NCBI GenBank assembly: GCA_016711805.1
Contig: JADJSH010000017.1
Span: 42,732 to 106,731 of the forward strand
Length of the DNA: 64,000 nucleotides
Origin: Bacteroidota bacterium
GTDB lineage: Bacteria; Bacteroidota; Bacteroidia; B-17B0; Aurantibacillaceae
Direction: 5' to 3'
Position numbers and translations under genes: made by a program
Part shown: positions 1-7,986 of the stretch, piece after piece
Position numbering within the stretch: the first letter of the stretch is position 1
Layout: each line of letters begins with the position of its first letter
Notes under the pieces: generated by a model
The model's input: the letters and a program-made list of their open reading frames with translations, nothing else
Databases searched by the model: none
Told to the model about the DNA's origin: nothing

Positions 1-271
1 AAACTTCGGCACTGTTGCTTACTTGATTAATTTCCCATAAAATCATTTTAAACAACAACTCATTAATTTGATGATACATGATAAATACCATTTCATCAGG
101 TTGAGTGGTGCGTTGAATTTGAAGTCCTAATAAAGCATCAGGTAAAATATAATCCCAATACGTAATTGGATTAGCCCAAACCAAACCTTCTAAATGAACA
201 TCTGGGTTTTGATCGATGGCTTTATATTTATCTTCAATACGAGAAACTATTTCTTTTTGTGCGTCAGTCAT
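1..271 (-). CDS. kynA: Tryptophan 2,3-dioxygenase, N-terminal part (cut by window edge)
   Basis: Reading the minus strand from the ATG at 271 gives about 90 residues beginning MTDAQKEIVSRI and containing EGLVWANPITYWDYI and then MYHQINELLFKMILWEI. The second stretch is the haem-proximal helix typical of tryptophan 2,3-dioxygenase (usual form YHQxxELxFKxxLWEL). The enzyme opens the indole ring of tryptophan to N-formylkynurenine, the first step of the kynurenine pathway. The C-terminal two thirds lie outside the window. It starts 15 bp after the stop of the kynurenine monooxygenase gene, so the two are almost certainly co-transcribed. Confidence 0.87.
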   Translation of the reverse strand, partial: MTDAQKEIVSRIEDKYKAIDQNPDVHLEGLVWANPITYWDYILPDALLGLQIQRTTQPDEMVFIMYHQINELLFKMILWEINQVSNSAEV

Positions 272-286
272 AAATTATATTTTTTG

Positions 287-1642
287 CTAATTTAATACAT
301 TTTCAGTCATTTGCTGATGGATAATCTCATCAATCCTTGCTATTGAAGTATCCTGATTAATATCATGTTTTTTAATTAAGCCTTTAATCACATTTTCTTG
401 AGCATTTCCTTTTTCTAAGGCAGTTTTATATTCAATATCCGTAAAAGAAACCATCGTGTATAAAGGGAAATATTTATCAGGATATAATTCACTAAATCTT
501 CTTTCTATTTTTTGTAATAATAAGAAATCAGGATCAGCTACTTTGTTACGCATCACTAAATAATTATTGACTGATAGATCTTGAACCGCATCGCCATTTG
601 GCTTGCGTAATACTTGATATTCTTCTCCAATTTTTTTCCAATCTTCGTTATGTTTTTTCATTAATTCCCACATGACTGTGCAATCTTCGAAACCACAGTT
701 CATGCCTTGGCCGAAGAAAGGAACCGTTGCATGCGCGGCATCTCCCATTAACATCACTTTACCATGATACCAAGGATAACAACGAATAATAGCTAAAGAT
801 GATAATGGATGATCGCCCCATGCATCTGCCACATTTGGCATCATGTTAAAGAAATCTGGAAATACTTCTTTAAAGAAATTCTCCACTTTATCTTTAGACG
901 TTAACTTATTGAAGCAATGCTCATGCCCATCAAATGGCATAAACAAAGTACAGGTAAATGACCCATCAAAATTAGGAAGTGCAATTAACATAAAGCGACC
1001 ACGAGGCCAAATATGCAACGTATTCTTTTCCAATTTATAACTACCATCAGCATTCGCTGGTAATAAAATTTCGCGGTAACCATCTTCAATGTAATTTTGA
1101 CTGTAGCTAAAGCGATCTAACTTTTGCATCGCATTGTAACGTGCTGCAGAAAAAGCGCCATCCGTTGCAAATACCACATCAGCTGTTACTTCAGATAAAG
1201 CACCTGTTTGCGTATTTTTAAAATAACTCGTTCCTTTTTCTAAATCAACATTCACACATTCTTCGTTAAAGAAAATTTTGACATTAGGATTTTGTTCTGA
1301 TAAATCCATCAACTTCGCATTAATTTCTCCTCGAGAAACCGAATAGATAGCTTGATCGTTAATACCGTAAGGCTGATAATTAGTATCTCCTTTCAAAGGA
1401 TGCATGGTACGACCATACATAGGAATAGCAATTTTTCTGATTTCATCGCCAATACCCACTGCATCTAAAGCTTTCCAGCCACGGTAAGACGTTGCTAAGT
1501 TAATTGACTTTCCAGCAGACATATTTGCTTTACGCATATCAGGGCGACGTTCATACACATTTACTTTATAGCCTTCTTTCGCTAAATAAACTGCCCATAA
1601 AGAGCCTACTAATCCTGCACCTACTATTGTTGCTTGTTTCAT
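287..1642 (-). CDS. kmo: Kynurenine 3-monooxygenase
   Basis: FAD-dependent aromatic hydroxylase of 451 aa that converts L-kynurenine to 3-hydroxykynurenine with NADPH and O2. Visible motifs are the N-terminal dinucleotide fold GAGLVGS (residues 8-14), the second FAD motif GDAAHATVPFFGQGMN near residues 300-315, and the central DGAFSAAR stretch typical of this family. Length fits the soluble bacterial enzymes, which lack the mitochondrial C-terminal anchor. It lies between the 3-hydroxyanthranilate dioxygenase gene (17 bp upstream) and tryptophan dioxygenase (15 bp downstream), consistent with a kynurenine-pathway operon; kynureninase is not in the window. Confidence 0.95.
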   Translation of the reverse strand: MKQATIVGAGLVGSLWAVYLAKEGYKVNVYERRPDMRKANMSAGKSINLATSYRGWKALDAVGIGDEIRKIAIPMYGRTMHPLKGDTNYQPYGINDQAIYSVSRGEINAKLMDLSEQNPNVKIFFNEECVNVDLEKGTSYFKNTQTGALSEVTADVVFATDGAFSAARYNAMQKLDRFSYSQNYIEDGYREILLPANADGSYKLEKNTLHIWPRGRFMLIALPNFDGSFTCTLFMPFDGHEHCFNKLTSKDKVENFFKEVFPDFFNMMPNVADAWGDHPLSSLAIIRCYPWYHGKVMLMGDAAHATVPFFGQGMNCGFEDCTVMWELMKKHNEDWKKIGEEYQVLRKPNGDAVQDLSVNNYLVMRNKVADPDFLLLQKIERRFSELYPDKYFPLYTMVSFTDIEYKTALEKGNAQENVIKGLIKKHDINQDTSIARIDEIIHQQMTENVLN

Positions 1643-1659
1643 TTCTATTGTCTTAAATA

Positions 1660-2190
1660 TTATTTAACTAATGCCTCTTTTAATTTTGGTGGCTCCATCA
1701 CGTGACCACATTTTTTGCAAGTACGCAACTCTAAACTATCGTAATACGACTGCATCAATTTTGGTAATTGCTCTACGATATCACCTAAATGAAATTTCGC
1801 ACGATACAACTCTGTATCGCAATTTTCACAATACCAAGTACAAGCATCTAATTCTTGAGGTGTACGTTGACGCTCAATTACTAAACCAACGGTATTCGGA
1901 AAACGTTGAGGAGAATGCTCTACTCTTGGTGGCAATAAAAAAATCTCACCTTCTTTAATATCAATGACTCTTGTTTTTCCATTTTCTCTGATAGGCAATT
2001 GCATATCACCTTCAATTTGATAGAAAAATTCTTCTCCTTCGTTATAGTGAAATTCTTTGCGGGCATTTGGTCCGCCCACAACCATCACAATAAATTCGGT
2101 GTCCTTGTAAACCACTTGATTTCCAACGGGTGGCTTTAATAAATGACGATTTTCGTCAATCCATTTTTTGAAATTAAACGGAGGTAGCAT
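1660..2190 (-). CDS. nbaC: 3-hydroxyanthranilate 3,4-dioxygenase
   Basis: Cupin-type Fe(II) dioxygenase of 176 aa that cleaves 3-hydroxyanthranilate, giving the precursor of quinolinate. The iron ligands fit H48 and E54 in EFHYNEGEEFFY and H92 in RVEHSPQRF. The C-terminal extension has the rubredoxin-like pair CENC and CKKC (with CTWYC just before), the structural metal site found in bacterial but not animal enzymes. It is followed after 17 bp by kmo. Its upstream region runs into the poly-C block at 2236-2578, so whether it shares a promoter with the hppD-hmgA genes cannot be read here. Confidence 0.94.
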   Translation of the reverse strand: MLPPFNFKKWIDENRHLLKPPVGNQVVYKDTEFIVMVVGGPNARKEFHYNEGEEFFYQIEGDMQLPIRENGKTRVIDIKEGEIFLLPPRVEHSPQRFPNTVGLVIERQRTPQELDACTWYCENCDTELYRAKFHLGDIVEQLPKLMQSYYDSLELRTCKKCGHVMEPPKLKEALVK

Positions 2191-2235
2191 GTGATATAGG
2201 ATTTAAGATTTTTGATATTTAATTTATAGTTGAGG

Positions 2236-2578
2236 TCCCCCCCCGTTTTTGGTTGGTTTTTTTTTTGGGGTTGTTTTTCCGGTTGCCCCAAAAGTGACCC
2301 CTTCCCTTTTTCCCCCCTAAAAAAGGCGGGTTTTTTTCTTTCTCCCCCCCCCCCCCCCCCCCCTCCTCCCCCCCCCAAAGCTTCCCCCCCCCCTCCCCCA
2401 CCATTCCAATTTTTAAATAAAAACACCCCCGCTTTGGCCCTTCCCCCCCCCCCCCTCTCCCCCCCCCCCCCCGCCCGGGGGGAGGGGGGGGTGGGTTCCC
2501 CCCCCCCCCCCCCCCCGCCCCCCGGCGCGGGCCCCCCCCCCCACCCAAAAAAATAATTTTTTTTTTTTTTTTTTTAAA
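2236..2578. other. Poly-C/poly-T low-complexity block, probable sequencing or assembly artefact
   Basis: About 340 bp made almost only of long C, G and T runs, in a genome that is otherwise about one third GC. It separates the start of the 3-hydroxyanthranilate dioxygenase gene from the stop of hppD. Normal AT-rich intergenic sequence resumes abruptly on both sides (to about 2235 and from about 2579). Several proline- or glycine-rich open frames cross it but none has coding character. The true intergenic sequence, including any promoter for the kynurenine genes, is probably hidden or lost here. Confidence 0.8.
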
Positions 2579-2661
2579 TATTAATTTTAGTTTTTTTATT
2601 AAAAATAAACGTTTGAATAGTTTATCACAAATCAGAAATCACAATTCAAATATCAAAAATA

Positions 2662-3819
2662 TCAAAGGGTTCCTCTTCTTGCTTGCTCTGCTTCAATTGA
2701 TTCGAATAAAGCCTGGAAGTTCCCTTTTCCGAAAGACTTCGCTCCTTTACGTTGAATAATTTCAAAGAACAATGTTGGTCTGTCTTCCACTGGTTTTGTA
2801 AAGATTTGTAATAGGTATCCGTCTTCATCTCTATCCACCATGATACCCCATTTCTTTAACACTTCCATATCTTCTTCAATAATCCCCACTCTATCTTTCA
2901 CAGTATCATAATACGTTCCTGGTACGTATAAAAATTCAACGCCACGTCTACGCATTTCAGAAATCGTAAATACGATATCATCTGTCGCAACCGCAATATG
3001 TTGGCAACCTGGACCATGATAAAAATCCAAATACTCTTCTACTTGTGATTTCTTTTTACCATGAGCTGGTTCGTTAATTGGAAACTTGATACGACCATTT
3101 CCATTAGTCATTACCTTACTCATTAAAGCCGTGTACTCTGTCGAAATATCTTTATCATCAAACGTTACTAAGTTTGCAAAACCCATCACATCTGCATAAA
3201 AACTAGCCCACTTATTCATGGCACCTAATTCTACATTACCTACCATGTGATCGATATATTTTAAACCTGTTGGAGTTGGTTTGTATTCAGTGTCTAGTTT
3301 TGCATAACCTGGCATAAAAACGCCTTTATAATTTTTACGTTCTACAAACATATGAATGGTTTCTCCATAAGTATGAATACCAGCCCTTACAATTTCTCCG
3401 TTTTCATCTTTTGTAACTGTTGGTTCTAAATAAGATTTAGCGCCACGCTTCGTTGTTTCTTCATAAGCTTTACGAGCATCATCTACCCATAAGGCAATAA
3501 CTTTTACTCCATCGCCATGATTACGGATATGGTGAGAAATTTCGCTATTTGGATCAAAAGGAGAAGTTAATACCAAACGAATTTTATCTTGAACTAATAC
3601 ATAAGATACTCTATCGCGAGAACCAGTCTCTAATCCAGCGTATGCTAGTTCTTGAAAACCAAATGCCGTTTTATAATAATGCGCTGCTTGTTTGGCATTA
3701 CCAACATATAATTCAACATAATCTGTTCCGTTAATTGGTAAAAAGTCTTGTGCTTTATCAAATACTTTTTCTCCACTATAATCGTAGTTTTTTACTTTAG
3801 TTAAATCTGCTACTGACAT
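2662..3819 (-). CDS. hppD: 4-hydroxyphenylpyruvate dioxygenase
   Basis: Fe(II) enzyme of 385 aa converting 4-hydroxyphenylpyruvate to homogentisate in tyrosine breakdown. It has two vicinal-oxygen-chelate domains: residues about 25-160, and 185-360 carrying the metal site. The ligands are visible as the His of YIDHMVGNV, the His of GCQHIAVATDDI and the Glu of TLFFEIIQRKG; the substrate-binding C-terminal helix contains FGKGNFQALFESIE. Length matches bacterial enzymes. The start lies 33 bp downstream of the hmgA stop, so hmgA-hppD read as one transcript, and its product is the substrate of the neighbouring enzyme. Confidence 0.96.
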   Translation of the reverse strand: MSVADLTKVKNYDYSGEKVFDKAQDFLPINGTDYVELYVGNAKQAAHYYKTAFGFQELAYAGLETGSRDRVSYVLVQDKIRLVLTSPFDPNSEISHHIRNHGDGVKVIALWVDDARKAYEETTKRGAKSYLEPTVTKDENGEIVRAGIHTYGETIHMFVERKNYKGVFMPGYAKLDTEYKPTPTGLKYIDHMVGNVELGAMNKWASFYADVMGFANLVTFDDKDISTEYTALMSKVMTNGNGRIKFPINEPAHGKKKSQVEEYLDFYHGPGCQHIAVATDDIVFTISEMRRRGVEFLYVPGTYYDTVKDRVGIIEEDMEVLKKWGIMVDRDEDGYLLQIFTKPVEDRPTLFFEIIQRKGAKSFGKGNFQALFESIEAEQARRGTL

Positions 3820-3852
3820 AATATTTATTTTTTAGTTAGTTGTTTTTATTTT

Positions 3853-5025
3853 TTATACTAATTGAGGGGTGCTCATCCATGATTTATAATAATCTTTCAC
3901 TTCATATTTTAAAGCTTCTGTAGAAATTTTCAAAGGATTAAAAGGGTCAATCATCACCGCTAATTCCTTGGTTTCTTTTTTACCGATACTTCTCTCAATT
4001 GCTCCAGGATGTGGTCCGTGAGGTACACCAGCAGGATGCAATGTAAACTGACCAGCTTTAATATTATTACGGCTCATAAAATCGCCATCTACATAATACA
4101 AAATTTCTTCCGCATCAATATTACTATGGTGATAAGGTGCAGGAATGGCGTCTGGATGATAATCATATAAACGCGGCACAAAAGAACAAATCACAAAATT
4201 ACGTCCTTCAAATTGTTGATGAATTGGAGGAGGCATATGAATACGACCTGTAATTGGCTCGAAATTAAAAATAGAAAAAGCATAAGGATATACATAACCA
4301 TCCCATCCTACTAAATCAAAAGGATGTGTTTCATAAGTATATGGATAAATCATTCCACGTTTTTTAATCATAATTTTGAAATCACCATGCTCATCATGTG
4401 TTTCGAAATTATAAGGCAATTTAAAATCGCGCTCACAGAATGGAGAATGCTCTAATAATTGTCCAAATTCATTACGGTAACGCTTTGGCGTGCGAATTGG
4501 ACTATGAGATTCTACAAATAAAATTTTGTTTTCCTTTGTATCAAATTCCAATTTATAAACGACACCTCTTGGAATAATCACATAATCGCCATATTCAAAA
4601 TCAACGGTACCGTACATGGTTTTACAACGTCCGCTTCCTTTATGAATAAATAACATTTCATCAGAATCAGCATTCTTAAAGAAATAATCTTCCATATTTT
4701 TTGAAGGACATGCCATACCAATTTGCATATCATCGTTAAAGAAAAACACTTTACGACTTTCTAAATAATCATCTTCTGGTTCTACGTCATAACCCATAAA
4801 GCTTAAGGCTTTCAAGTTTTCATCAATACCAACTTCTGGTCGAGCGTAATGCGCTTTTCCAATTTCTTTCACCATGGTTGGTGGATTAAGATGGTACACT
4901 AAAGAAGAAGTACTTGAAAAACCTTCCGTACCAAATAATTCTTCGTGATATAATTCGCCATTTGGTTTGCGAAACACAATGTGGCGTTTATGTGGGATTT
5001 GCCCTTGTTTTTGATATATAGACAT
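3853..5025 (-). CDS. hmgA: Homogentisate 1,2-dioxygenase
   Basis: Cupin-type Fe(II) dioxygenase of about 390 aa that opens the homogentisate ring to maleylacetoacetate. Diagnostic stretches are FVICSFVPRLYDYHPDAIP, APYHHSNIDAEEILYYVDGD and TLHPAGVPHGPHPGAIE, which hold the metal-binding His/Glu residues. I place the start at the ATG at 5025 (MSIYQKQGQIPHKRH), because homologues begin here; an in-frame ATG 18 codons upstream (5079) would add a sequence with no family match. An FNR/CRP-like box lies about 70 bp upstream. The later enzymes (isomerase, fumarylacetoacetase) are not in the window. Confidence 0.94.
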   Translation of the reverse strand: MSIYQKQGQIPHKRHIVFRKPNGELYHEELFGTEGFSSTSSLVYHLNPPTMVKEIGKAHYARPEVGIDENLKALSFMGYDVEPEDDYLESRKVFFFNDDMQIGMACPSKNMEDYFFKNADSDEMLFIHKGSGRCKTMYGTVDFEYGDYVIIPRGVVYKLEFDTKENKILFVESHSPIRTPKRYRNEFGQLLEHSPFCERDFKLPYNFETHDEHGDFKIMIKKRGMIYPYTYETHPFDLVGWDGYVYPYAFSIFNFEPITGRIHMPPPIHQQFEGRNFVICSFVPRLYDYHPDAIPAPYHHSNIDAEEILYYVDGDFMSRNNIKAGQFTLHPAGVPHGPHPGAIERSIGKKETKELAVMIDPFNPLKISTEALKYEVKDYYKSWMSTPQLV

Positions 5026-5095
5026 AATGACGTTTTTTGTAACAAAGGATGAAAAATTAACAGAAAAAAGGAATGACATAACTCAGTTTAATCAC

Positions 5096-5109
5096 ATGAT
5101 TATTGTCAA
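5096..5109. promoter_or_regulatory. FNR/CRP-like operator box upstream of hmgA
   Basis: ATGAT-TATT-GTCAA, two half-sites around a 4-bp spacer. The same box occurs twice before paaA (10041-10054 and 10064-10077). It lies between hmgA (minus) and a divergent coiled-coil gene (plus). The form resembles sites of the CRP/FNR superfamily (TTGAC-N4-ATCAT on the minus strand). Its function is inferred only from this recurrence. Confidence 0.5.
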
Positions 5110-5173
5110 TTATAGTAGGAAGAACAAACCTACCTTTAGATTATAAATCAATAATAAATAAAATAGATAAATC

Positions 5174-5557
5174 ATGAATACAGGAGAAAAAATTTACACG
5201 CAACATGCCGACCATACAGAATGGATGAGCAAATTAAAATTTTATACAGACGAAATATCTATTTTGAAAGGCCGTTTGGGAGAAATTGCATCTAAAAATA
5301 ATCAGCAAGATGTGCTAGCTCAAGTAGAGCATTTTCAAAATCAATTAATCGTTCAAAAAAATAATATTGATGAAATATCTCATACCATTAAATTAGATGA
5401 AAGTGCTATTGAGAAAGAAGTTAATAAAAATCCAGTAGCAGTTGATCATAGAGAAATGCCTTCTCACTCAAAAGAAAAAGAAGCTGTTGATGCTTTTGAA
5501 AAAAACTTTAATGAATTAAGAGCAGAGTTTAAAACATTTGCTGCTAAGTGGATGTAA
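5174..5557 (+). CDS. Small coiled-coil protein of unknown function
   Basis: 127 aa, soluble, no signal peptide. The first two thirds (about residues 15-80) are strongly helical with heptad-like spacing of I/L/V and many charged residues, so a coiled coil is likely. The C-terminal part (EKEAVDAFEKNFNELRAEFKTFAAKWM) is a second amphipathic helix. I do not recognise a named family. It is divergent from hmgA and shares the intergenic region with the FNR-like box. It ends at a repeat and a strong bidirectional terminator. Confidence 0.72.
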   Translation: MNTGEKIYTQHADHTEWMSKLKFYTDEISILKGRLGEIASKNNQQDVLAQVEHFQNQLIVQKNNIDEISHTIKLDESAIEKEVNKNPVAVDHREMPSHSKEKEAVDAFEKNFNELRAEFKTFAAKWM

Positions 5558-5569
5558 AAATAAACTATA

Positions 5570-5594
5570 CCCTTCGACTCCGCTCAGGGTGACA
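5570..5594. repeat. Dispersed short palindromic repeat (TTCGACTCCGCTCAGGGTGACA type)
   Basis: CCCTTCGACTCCGCTCAGGG followed by TGACA. Related GTCGAG/CTCGAC or CTGAGxxGTCGA segments occur at 45303-45324, 59751-59809 and about 60823-60841. Such motifs are scattered between genes in many Bacteroidota genomes. No coding function is seen. Confidence 0.6.
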
Positions 5595-5602
5595 TACAAA
5601 AA

Positions 5603-5632
5603 AAAGAGGCTTAAAAATTTAAGCCTCTTTTT
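5603..5632. terminator. Bidirectional intrinsic terminator
   Basis: Perfect 13-bp stem AAAGAGGCTTAAA / TTTAAGCCTCTTT with a 2-nt loop and T-rich flanks on both strands. It sits between the convergent coiled-coil gene (plus) and osmC-like gene (minus) and can serve both. Confidence 0.85.
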
Positions 5633-6061
5633 TTATAAAATAACTGTAGGATTTAAACTGACCTTGGAAGTAATAGAATTAGAAATCAAACACGCTTTTT
5701 CAGATTTATCTAAAACACGTAAGGCTTTTTCTTTATCCTCTTCTTTAGTAATTATTAATGTTGGGTTTAAAATAACCTCCGTCATTAAAAACTTACCTTC
5801 TATTTGATCTAAAACACCAACCGCGTTGCAACTAAATTCTTTAAATTCTAATCTCGAATTTTCTGCAATGGCCAAAAAGGTTGTCATAAAACAAGAATTA
5901 ACAGCTGCTGTAAAAAAATGTTCGGGCGACCAAACACCCTCAACTCCTTTTGGAAATTGTGGCGGCGTTGCTACTTCTATTTTAGAATTTAATTCAGGTG
6001 AAAACACCTCTCCTACTCTTCCTTCATTCCATTTAAGGTTAACATTATATTGATGTGACAT
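5633..6061 (-). CDS. OsmC/Ohr-family peroxide or persulfide stress protein
   Basis: 142-aa OsmC-fold protein. The two family cysteines are present: C57 in NSCFMTTF and C124 in KACLISNS, the thiol pair that reduces organic hydroperoxides in this superfamily; some members act on persulfides. The motif WSPEHFFTAAVNSC is typical of the OsmC subfamily closer to YhfA than to Ohr. It is the last gene of a tight minus-strand operon (rhodanese, DUF2892, thioredoxin, OsmC), starting 2 bp after the thioredoxin stop. This context favours thiol/persulfide detoxification; that role is inferred. Confidence 0.88.
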   Translation of the reverse strand: MSHQYNVNLKWNEGRVGEVFSPELNSKIEVATPPQFPKGVEGVWSPEHFFTAAVNSCFMTTFLAIAENSRLEFKEFSCNAVGVLDQIEGKFLMTEVILNPTLIITKEEDKEKALRVLDKSEKACLISNSITSKVSLNPTVIL

Positions 6062-6063
6062 AT

Positions 6064-6360
6064 CTATTGAAACTGATTAAATATTTTAATTAATTCTTGA
6101 GTTGGCACTACACCCGATTGTTTCCAAACAGGTTGCCCTTTTTTAAACATAATTAAAGTTGGCACACTTCTAATTTGATATATAGAAGCTACCTCAGGAT
6201 TTTTGTCTACATCTATTTTAATAATAGTTGCATTGTCCTGCAATTGTGTTTTTACATCTTTTAAAATGGGAGCAATTGTTTTACAAGGACCACACCACTC
6301 TGCGAAAAAATCTACTAATACAGGTTTTTCGGAATTGATAATATTGTTGAAGTTGTTCAT
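6064..6360 (-). CDS. trxA: Thioredoxin-family protein
   Basis: 98-aa cytoplasmic thioredoxin with the active site WCGPC (W22-C26), the conserved Asp of VDFFAEW and the cis-Pro loop RSVPTLIMF. No signal peptide. It is slightly shorter than E. coli TrxA because the N-terminal strand is reduced. The start ATG overlaps the stop of the DUF2892 gene as TAATG, indicating translational coupling. In this operon it may be dedicated to reducing the rhodanese or OsmC protein, as opposed to being the general cellular thioredoxin. Confidence 0.92.
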   Translation of the reverse strand: MNNFNNIINSEKPVLVDFFAEWCGPCKTIAPILKDVKTQLQDNATIIKIDVDKNPEVASIYQIRSVPTLIMFKKGQPVWKQSGVVPTQELIKIFNQFQ

Positions 6361-6572
6361 TATTTTTGTTTTTGAGGGATTTCACAATTGCCACTGACGC
6401 AGGTTACACAAGTATTAAATACAGCTTGTCCTAATAAAAATACTCCTGCTAATATTAAAATATAATCTAGAGCAATGATACCACTAACTATAAATACTAC
6501 AGATAATACTAATCTTATGATTCGCCATAAACTCCAATGAGTCGATAAGCGTTGTTTAATATTTAAATCCAT
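6360..6572 (-). CDS. DUF2892 (YgaP-TM-like) small membrane protein with Cys tail
   Basis: 70 aa with two hydrophobic segments (about 17-34 and 37-50), the topology of the DUF2892/YgaP transmembrane module usually fused or adjacent to rhodanese domains. After the second helix it has three cysteines in FNTCVTCVSGNCEIP, a CxxC and a further Cys. Start and stop overlap the neighbouring genes as TAATG on both sides. A link to sulfur transfer at the membrane is inferred from the rhodanese next door. Confidence 0.8.
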   Translation of the reverse strand: MDLNIKQRLSTHWSLWRIIRLVLSVVFIVSGIIALDYILILAGVFLLGQAVFNTCVTCVSGNCEIPQKQK

Positions 6573-6883
6573 TATACTTTTCCGTTTAAACTCATCCAGC
6601 CACCGCCATTGTACACTTCTTTAAACCCTAAAGAGCTCAAGGTTGATTTGGCAGAAGCGCTGCGCATACCACTTGCACAGCAAGTAATAATGGGAACATT
6701 TTTTTTAATTTTATTGACACTTGAAGATAAATCATTTAATGGAATATTAACACTTCCTTTTACATGACCTGAAGCATACTCTCCACGAGATCTGACATCA
6801 ATAATTTGAGCTCCTTTTTTTACTAAGTCTTTGTAATCTACTTTTGGGCCTAAACCTAAAGCACTTTTTATAGCATCTAACAT
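6572..6883 (-). CDS. Single-domain rhodanese-like sulfurtransferase
   Basis: 103 aa. The rhodanese fold is recognised from IIDVRSRGEYASGHVKGSVNIP (about residues 27-48) and the active-site loop C69-A-S-G-M-R74 (CxxGxR), preceded by an extra Cys68. Such single-domain proteins carry sulfane sulfur on the active Cys. No signal peptide, so cytoplasmic. The stop overlaps the start of the DUF2892 gene. It lies 26 bp after the DUF983 stop, so the operon probably begins with that gene. Confidence 0.9.
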   Translation of the reverse strand: MLDAIKSALGLGPKVDYKDLVKKGAQIIDVRSRGEYASGHVKGSVNIPLNDLSSSVNKIKKNVPIITCCASGMRSASAKSTLSSLGFKEVYNGGGWMSLNGKV

Positions 6884-6909
6884 AATTTTATTTTTTAATG
6901 TTTATTATT

Positions 6910-7305
6910 TTAAGCGTGATGATGAGTTTGATTTTTATATTCTTTTTTGAATTTATAAAAGAAATTAAGCCATATCAATCGCGACCATCTTAATGTTAAT
7001 GGTGAAACCACCACAATAAATAACATCACAAATATAGCGAAAGGCAACAAGTCCCAATTTAAAACAAAATTTTCGAGTGCATACCAAATCATAAACCAAC
7101 CCGAAGAAATGGCATAAGACACATACATAGCTCCATAAAAAAAGCTTGGCTCGTCCTCATATTGTAAATGGCAATGACTACATGTTTTGTGCATCTTAAA
7201 CATCTTGGTTAAATCATAAGGATTTTTAGATTCAAAAACATCACCTTGATGACATCTTGAACACTTGTTGAAGAGCATCGAATAAAGCATATTGAATATT
7301 AACAT
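6910..7305 (-). CDS. DUF983-family membrane protein
   Basis: 131 aa. The N-terminus carries two CxxC pairs (CSRCHQG and CSHCHLQYE), a zinc-ribbon-like signature, followed by two transmembrane helices (about 57-76 and 83-103). DUF983 proteins are often near cytochrome oxidase or redox genes; their function is not established. An internal Met (MLYSM) 5 codons in is an alternative start. First gene of the minus-strand redox cluster, with a dyad symmetry and a weak -7 element upstream. Confidence 0.8.
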   Translation of the reverse strand: MLIFNMLYSMLFNKCSRCHQGDVFESKNPYDLTKMFKMHKTCSHCHLQYEDEPSFFYGAMYVSYAISSGWFMIWYALENFVLNWDLLPFAIFVMLFIVVVSPLTLRWSRLIWLNFFYKFKKEYKNQTHHHA

Positions 7306-7324
7306 AACGATTTTATTTAATGAT

Positions 7325-7353
7325 TATACTATTATAAATACAGTATAAAGGTA
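7325..7353 (-). promoter_or_regulatory. Candidate promoter (-7 TACCTTTA) with overlapping dyad operator
   Basis: On the minus strand TACCTTTA (7346-7353) resembles the Bacteroidota -7 element TAnnTTTG. It is directly followed by the dyad TATACT-N11-AGTATA (7325-7347), which would cover the transcription start. This geometry suits a repressor site for the DUF983-rhodanese-Trx-OsmC operon. I see no well-placed -33 TTG, so confidence is modest. Confidence 0.4.
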
Positions 7354-7439
7354 CAACCTAAACAAAGGAATGTTGGTGACTTTTGTTACATATATAACTG
7401 ATTTTTGAAACTAATTTTGCAAGCAACAAATCATGTAAA

Positions 7440-7477
7440 AACACAAGAGCCAATAATAAATTATTGGCTCTTGTGTT
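7440..7477 (-). terminator. Intrinsic terminator of the paa operon
   Basis: A 17-bp perfect stem (7440-7456 with 7461-7477) closed by the tetraloop TAAA. On the minus strand it is followed by TTTTTACATG. It lies 18 bp after the paaD stop. Confidence 0.88.
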
Positions 7478-7494
7478 AATTTTTCAAATTACTA

Positions 7495-7986
7495 TTAGTG
7501 ACACTTAAAGGCATCAAACGTTTCCTTACAATCATCGCATTTATACAAGGCCTTGCATGCGGTTGATCCAAAACGACTAATTAAGGATGTGTGTTTTGAA
7601 TTACATTGTGGACACGATACTATTTCAGCCGTGCTAAACAACTTAGAACAAGATGAATGATTTGGTGGAGCAATGCCATACTTTTTTAATTTCAATTTGG
7701 CTTCTTGAGTTAACCAATCTGTTGTCCAAGCTGGTTTATACGTCAATTCCACTTTAACATTAGTTACACCATGAGACTCCAAAATTTCTTTTATTTGGTC
7801 GCCAATCATTCCCATAGCTGGACAAGCCGTATAGGTAGGTGTGATAGTTACAATATATGCTCCATCTTCAATTCTAACCCCTCTTAAAATTCCTAAATCT
7901 TTAATGGTGATCACAGGAATCTCTGGATCAGGAATTTCTGATACGAGATTATACACTTCATCTGGATATAAATCGACTGTTACCAT
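7495..7986 (-). CDS. paaD: PaaD-like phenylacetyl-CoA epoxidase maturation protein
   Basis: 163 aa with an N-terminal MIP18/DUF59 domain (IPDPEIPVITIKDLGI, TYTACPAMGMI) and a C-terminal Cys-rich zinc ribbon (CPQCNSKHTS...YKCDDC), the full PaaD (PaaJ) architecture. PaaD is needed for activity of the PaaABCE epoxidase, probably in metal or Fe-S handling. Its start overlaps the paaC end by 7 nt. It is the last gene of the operon here: no paaE reductase follows, only a terminator. Confidence 0.93.
   Translation of the reverse strand: MVTVDLYPDEVYNLVSEIPDPEIPVITIKDLGILRGVRIEDGAYIVTITPTYTACPAMGMIGDQIKEILESHGVTNVKVELTYKPAWTTDWLTQEAKLKLKKYGIAPPNHSSCSKLFSTAEIVSCPQCNSKHTSLISRFGSTACKALYKCDDCKETFDAFKCH

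Noticed and set aside
2136..2556. Three overlapping Gly- or Pro-rich ORFs of 96-109 aa
   Set aside because: They exist only because the poly-C block has no stop codons; composition is not that of a protein of this genome.
5025..5079. Upstream start for hmgA at 5079
   Set aside because: The extra 18 residues are hydrophobic and unlike any homologue; the ATG at 5025 gives the conserved N-terminus.
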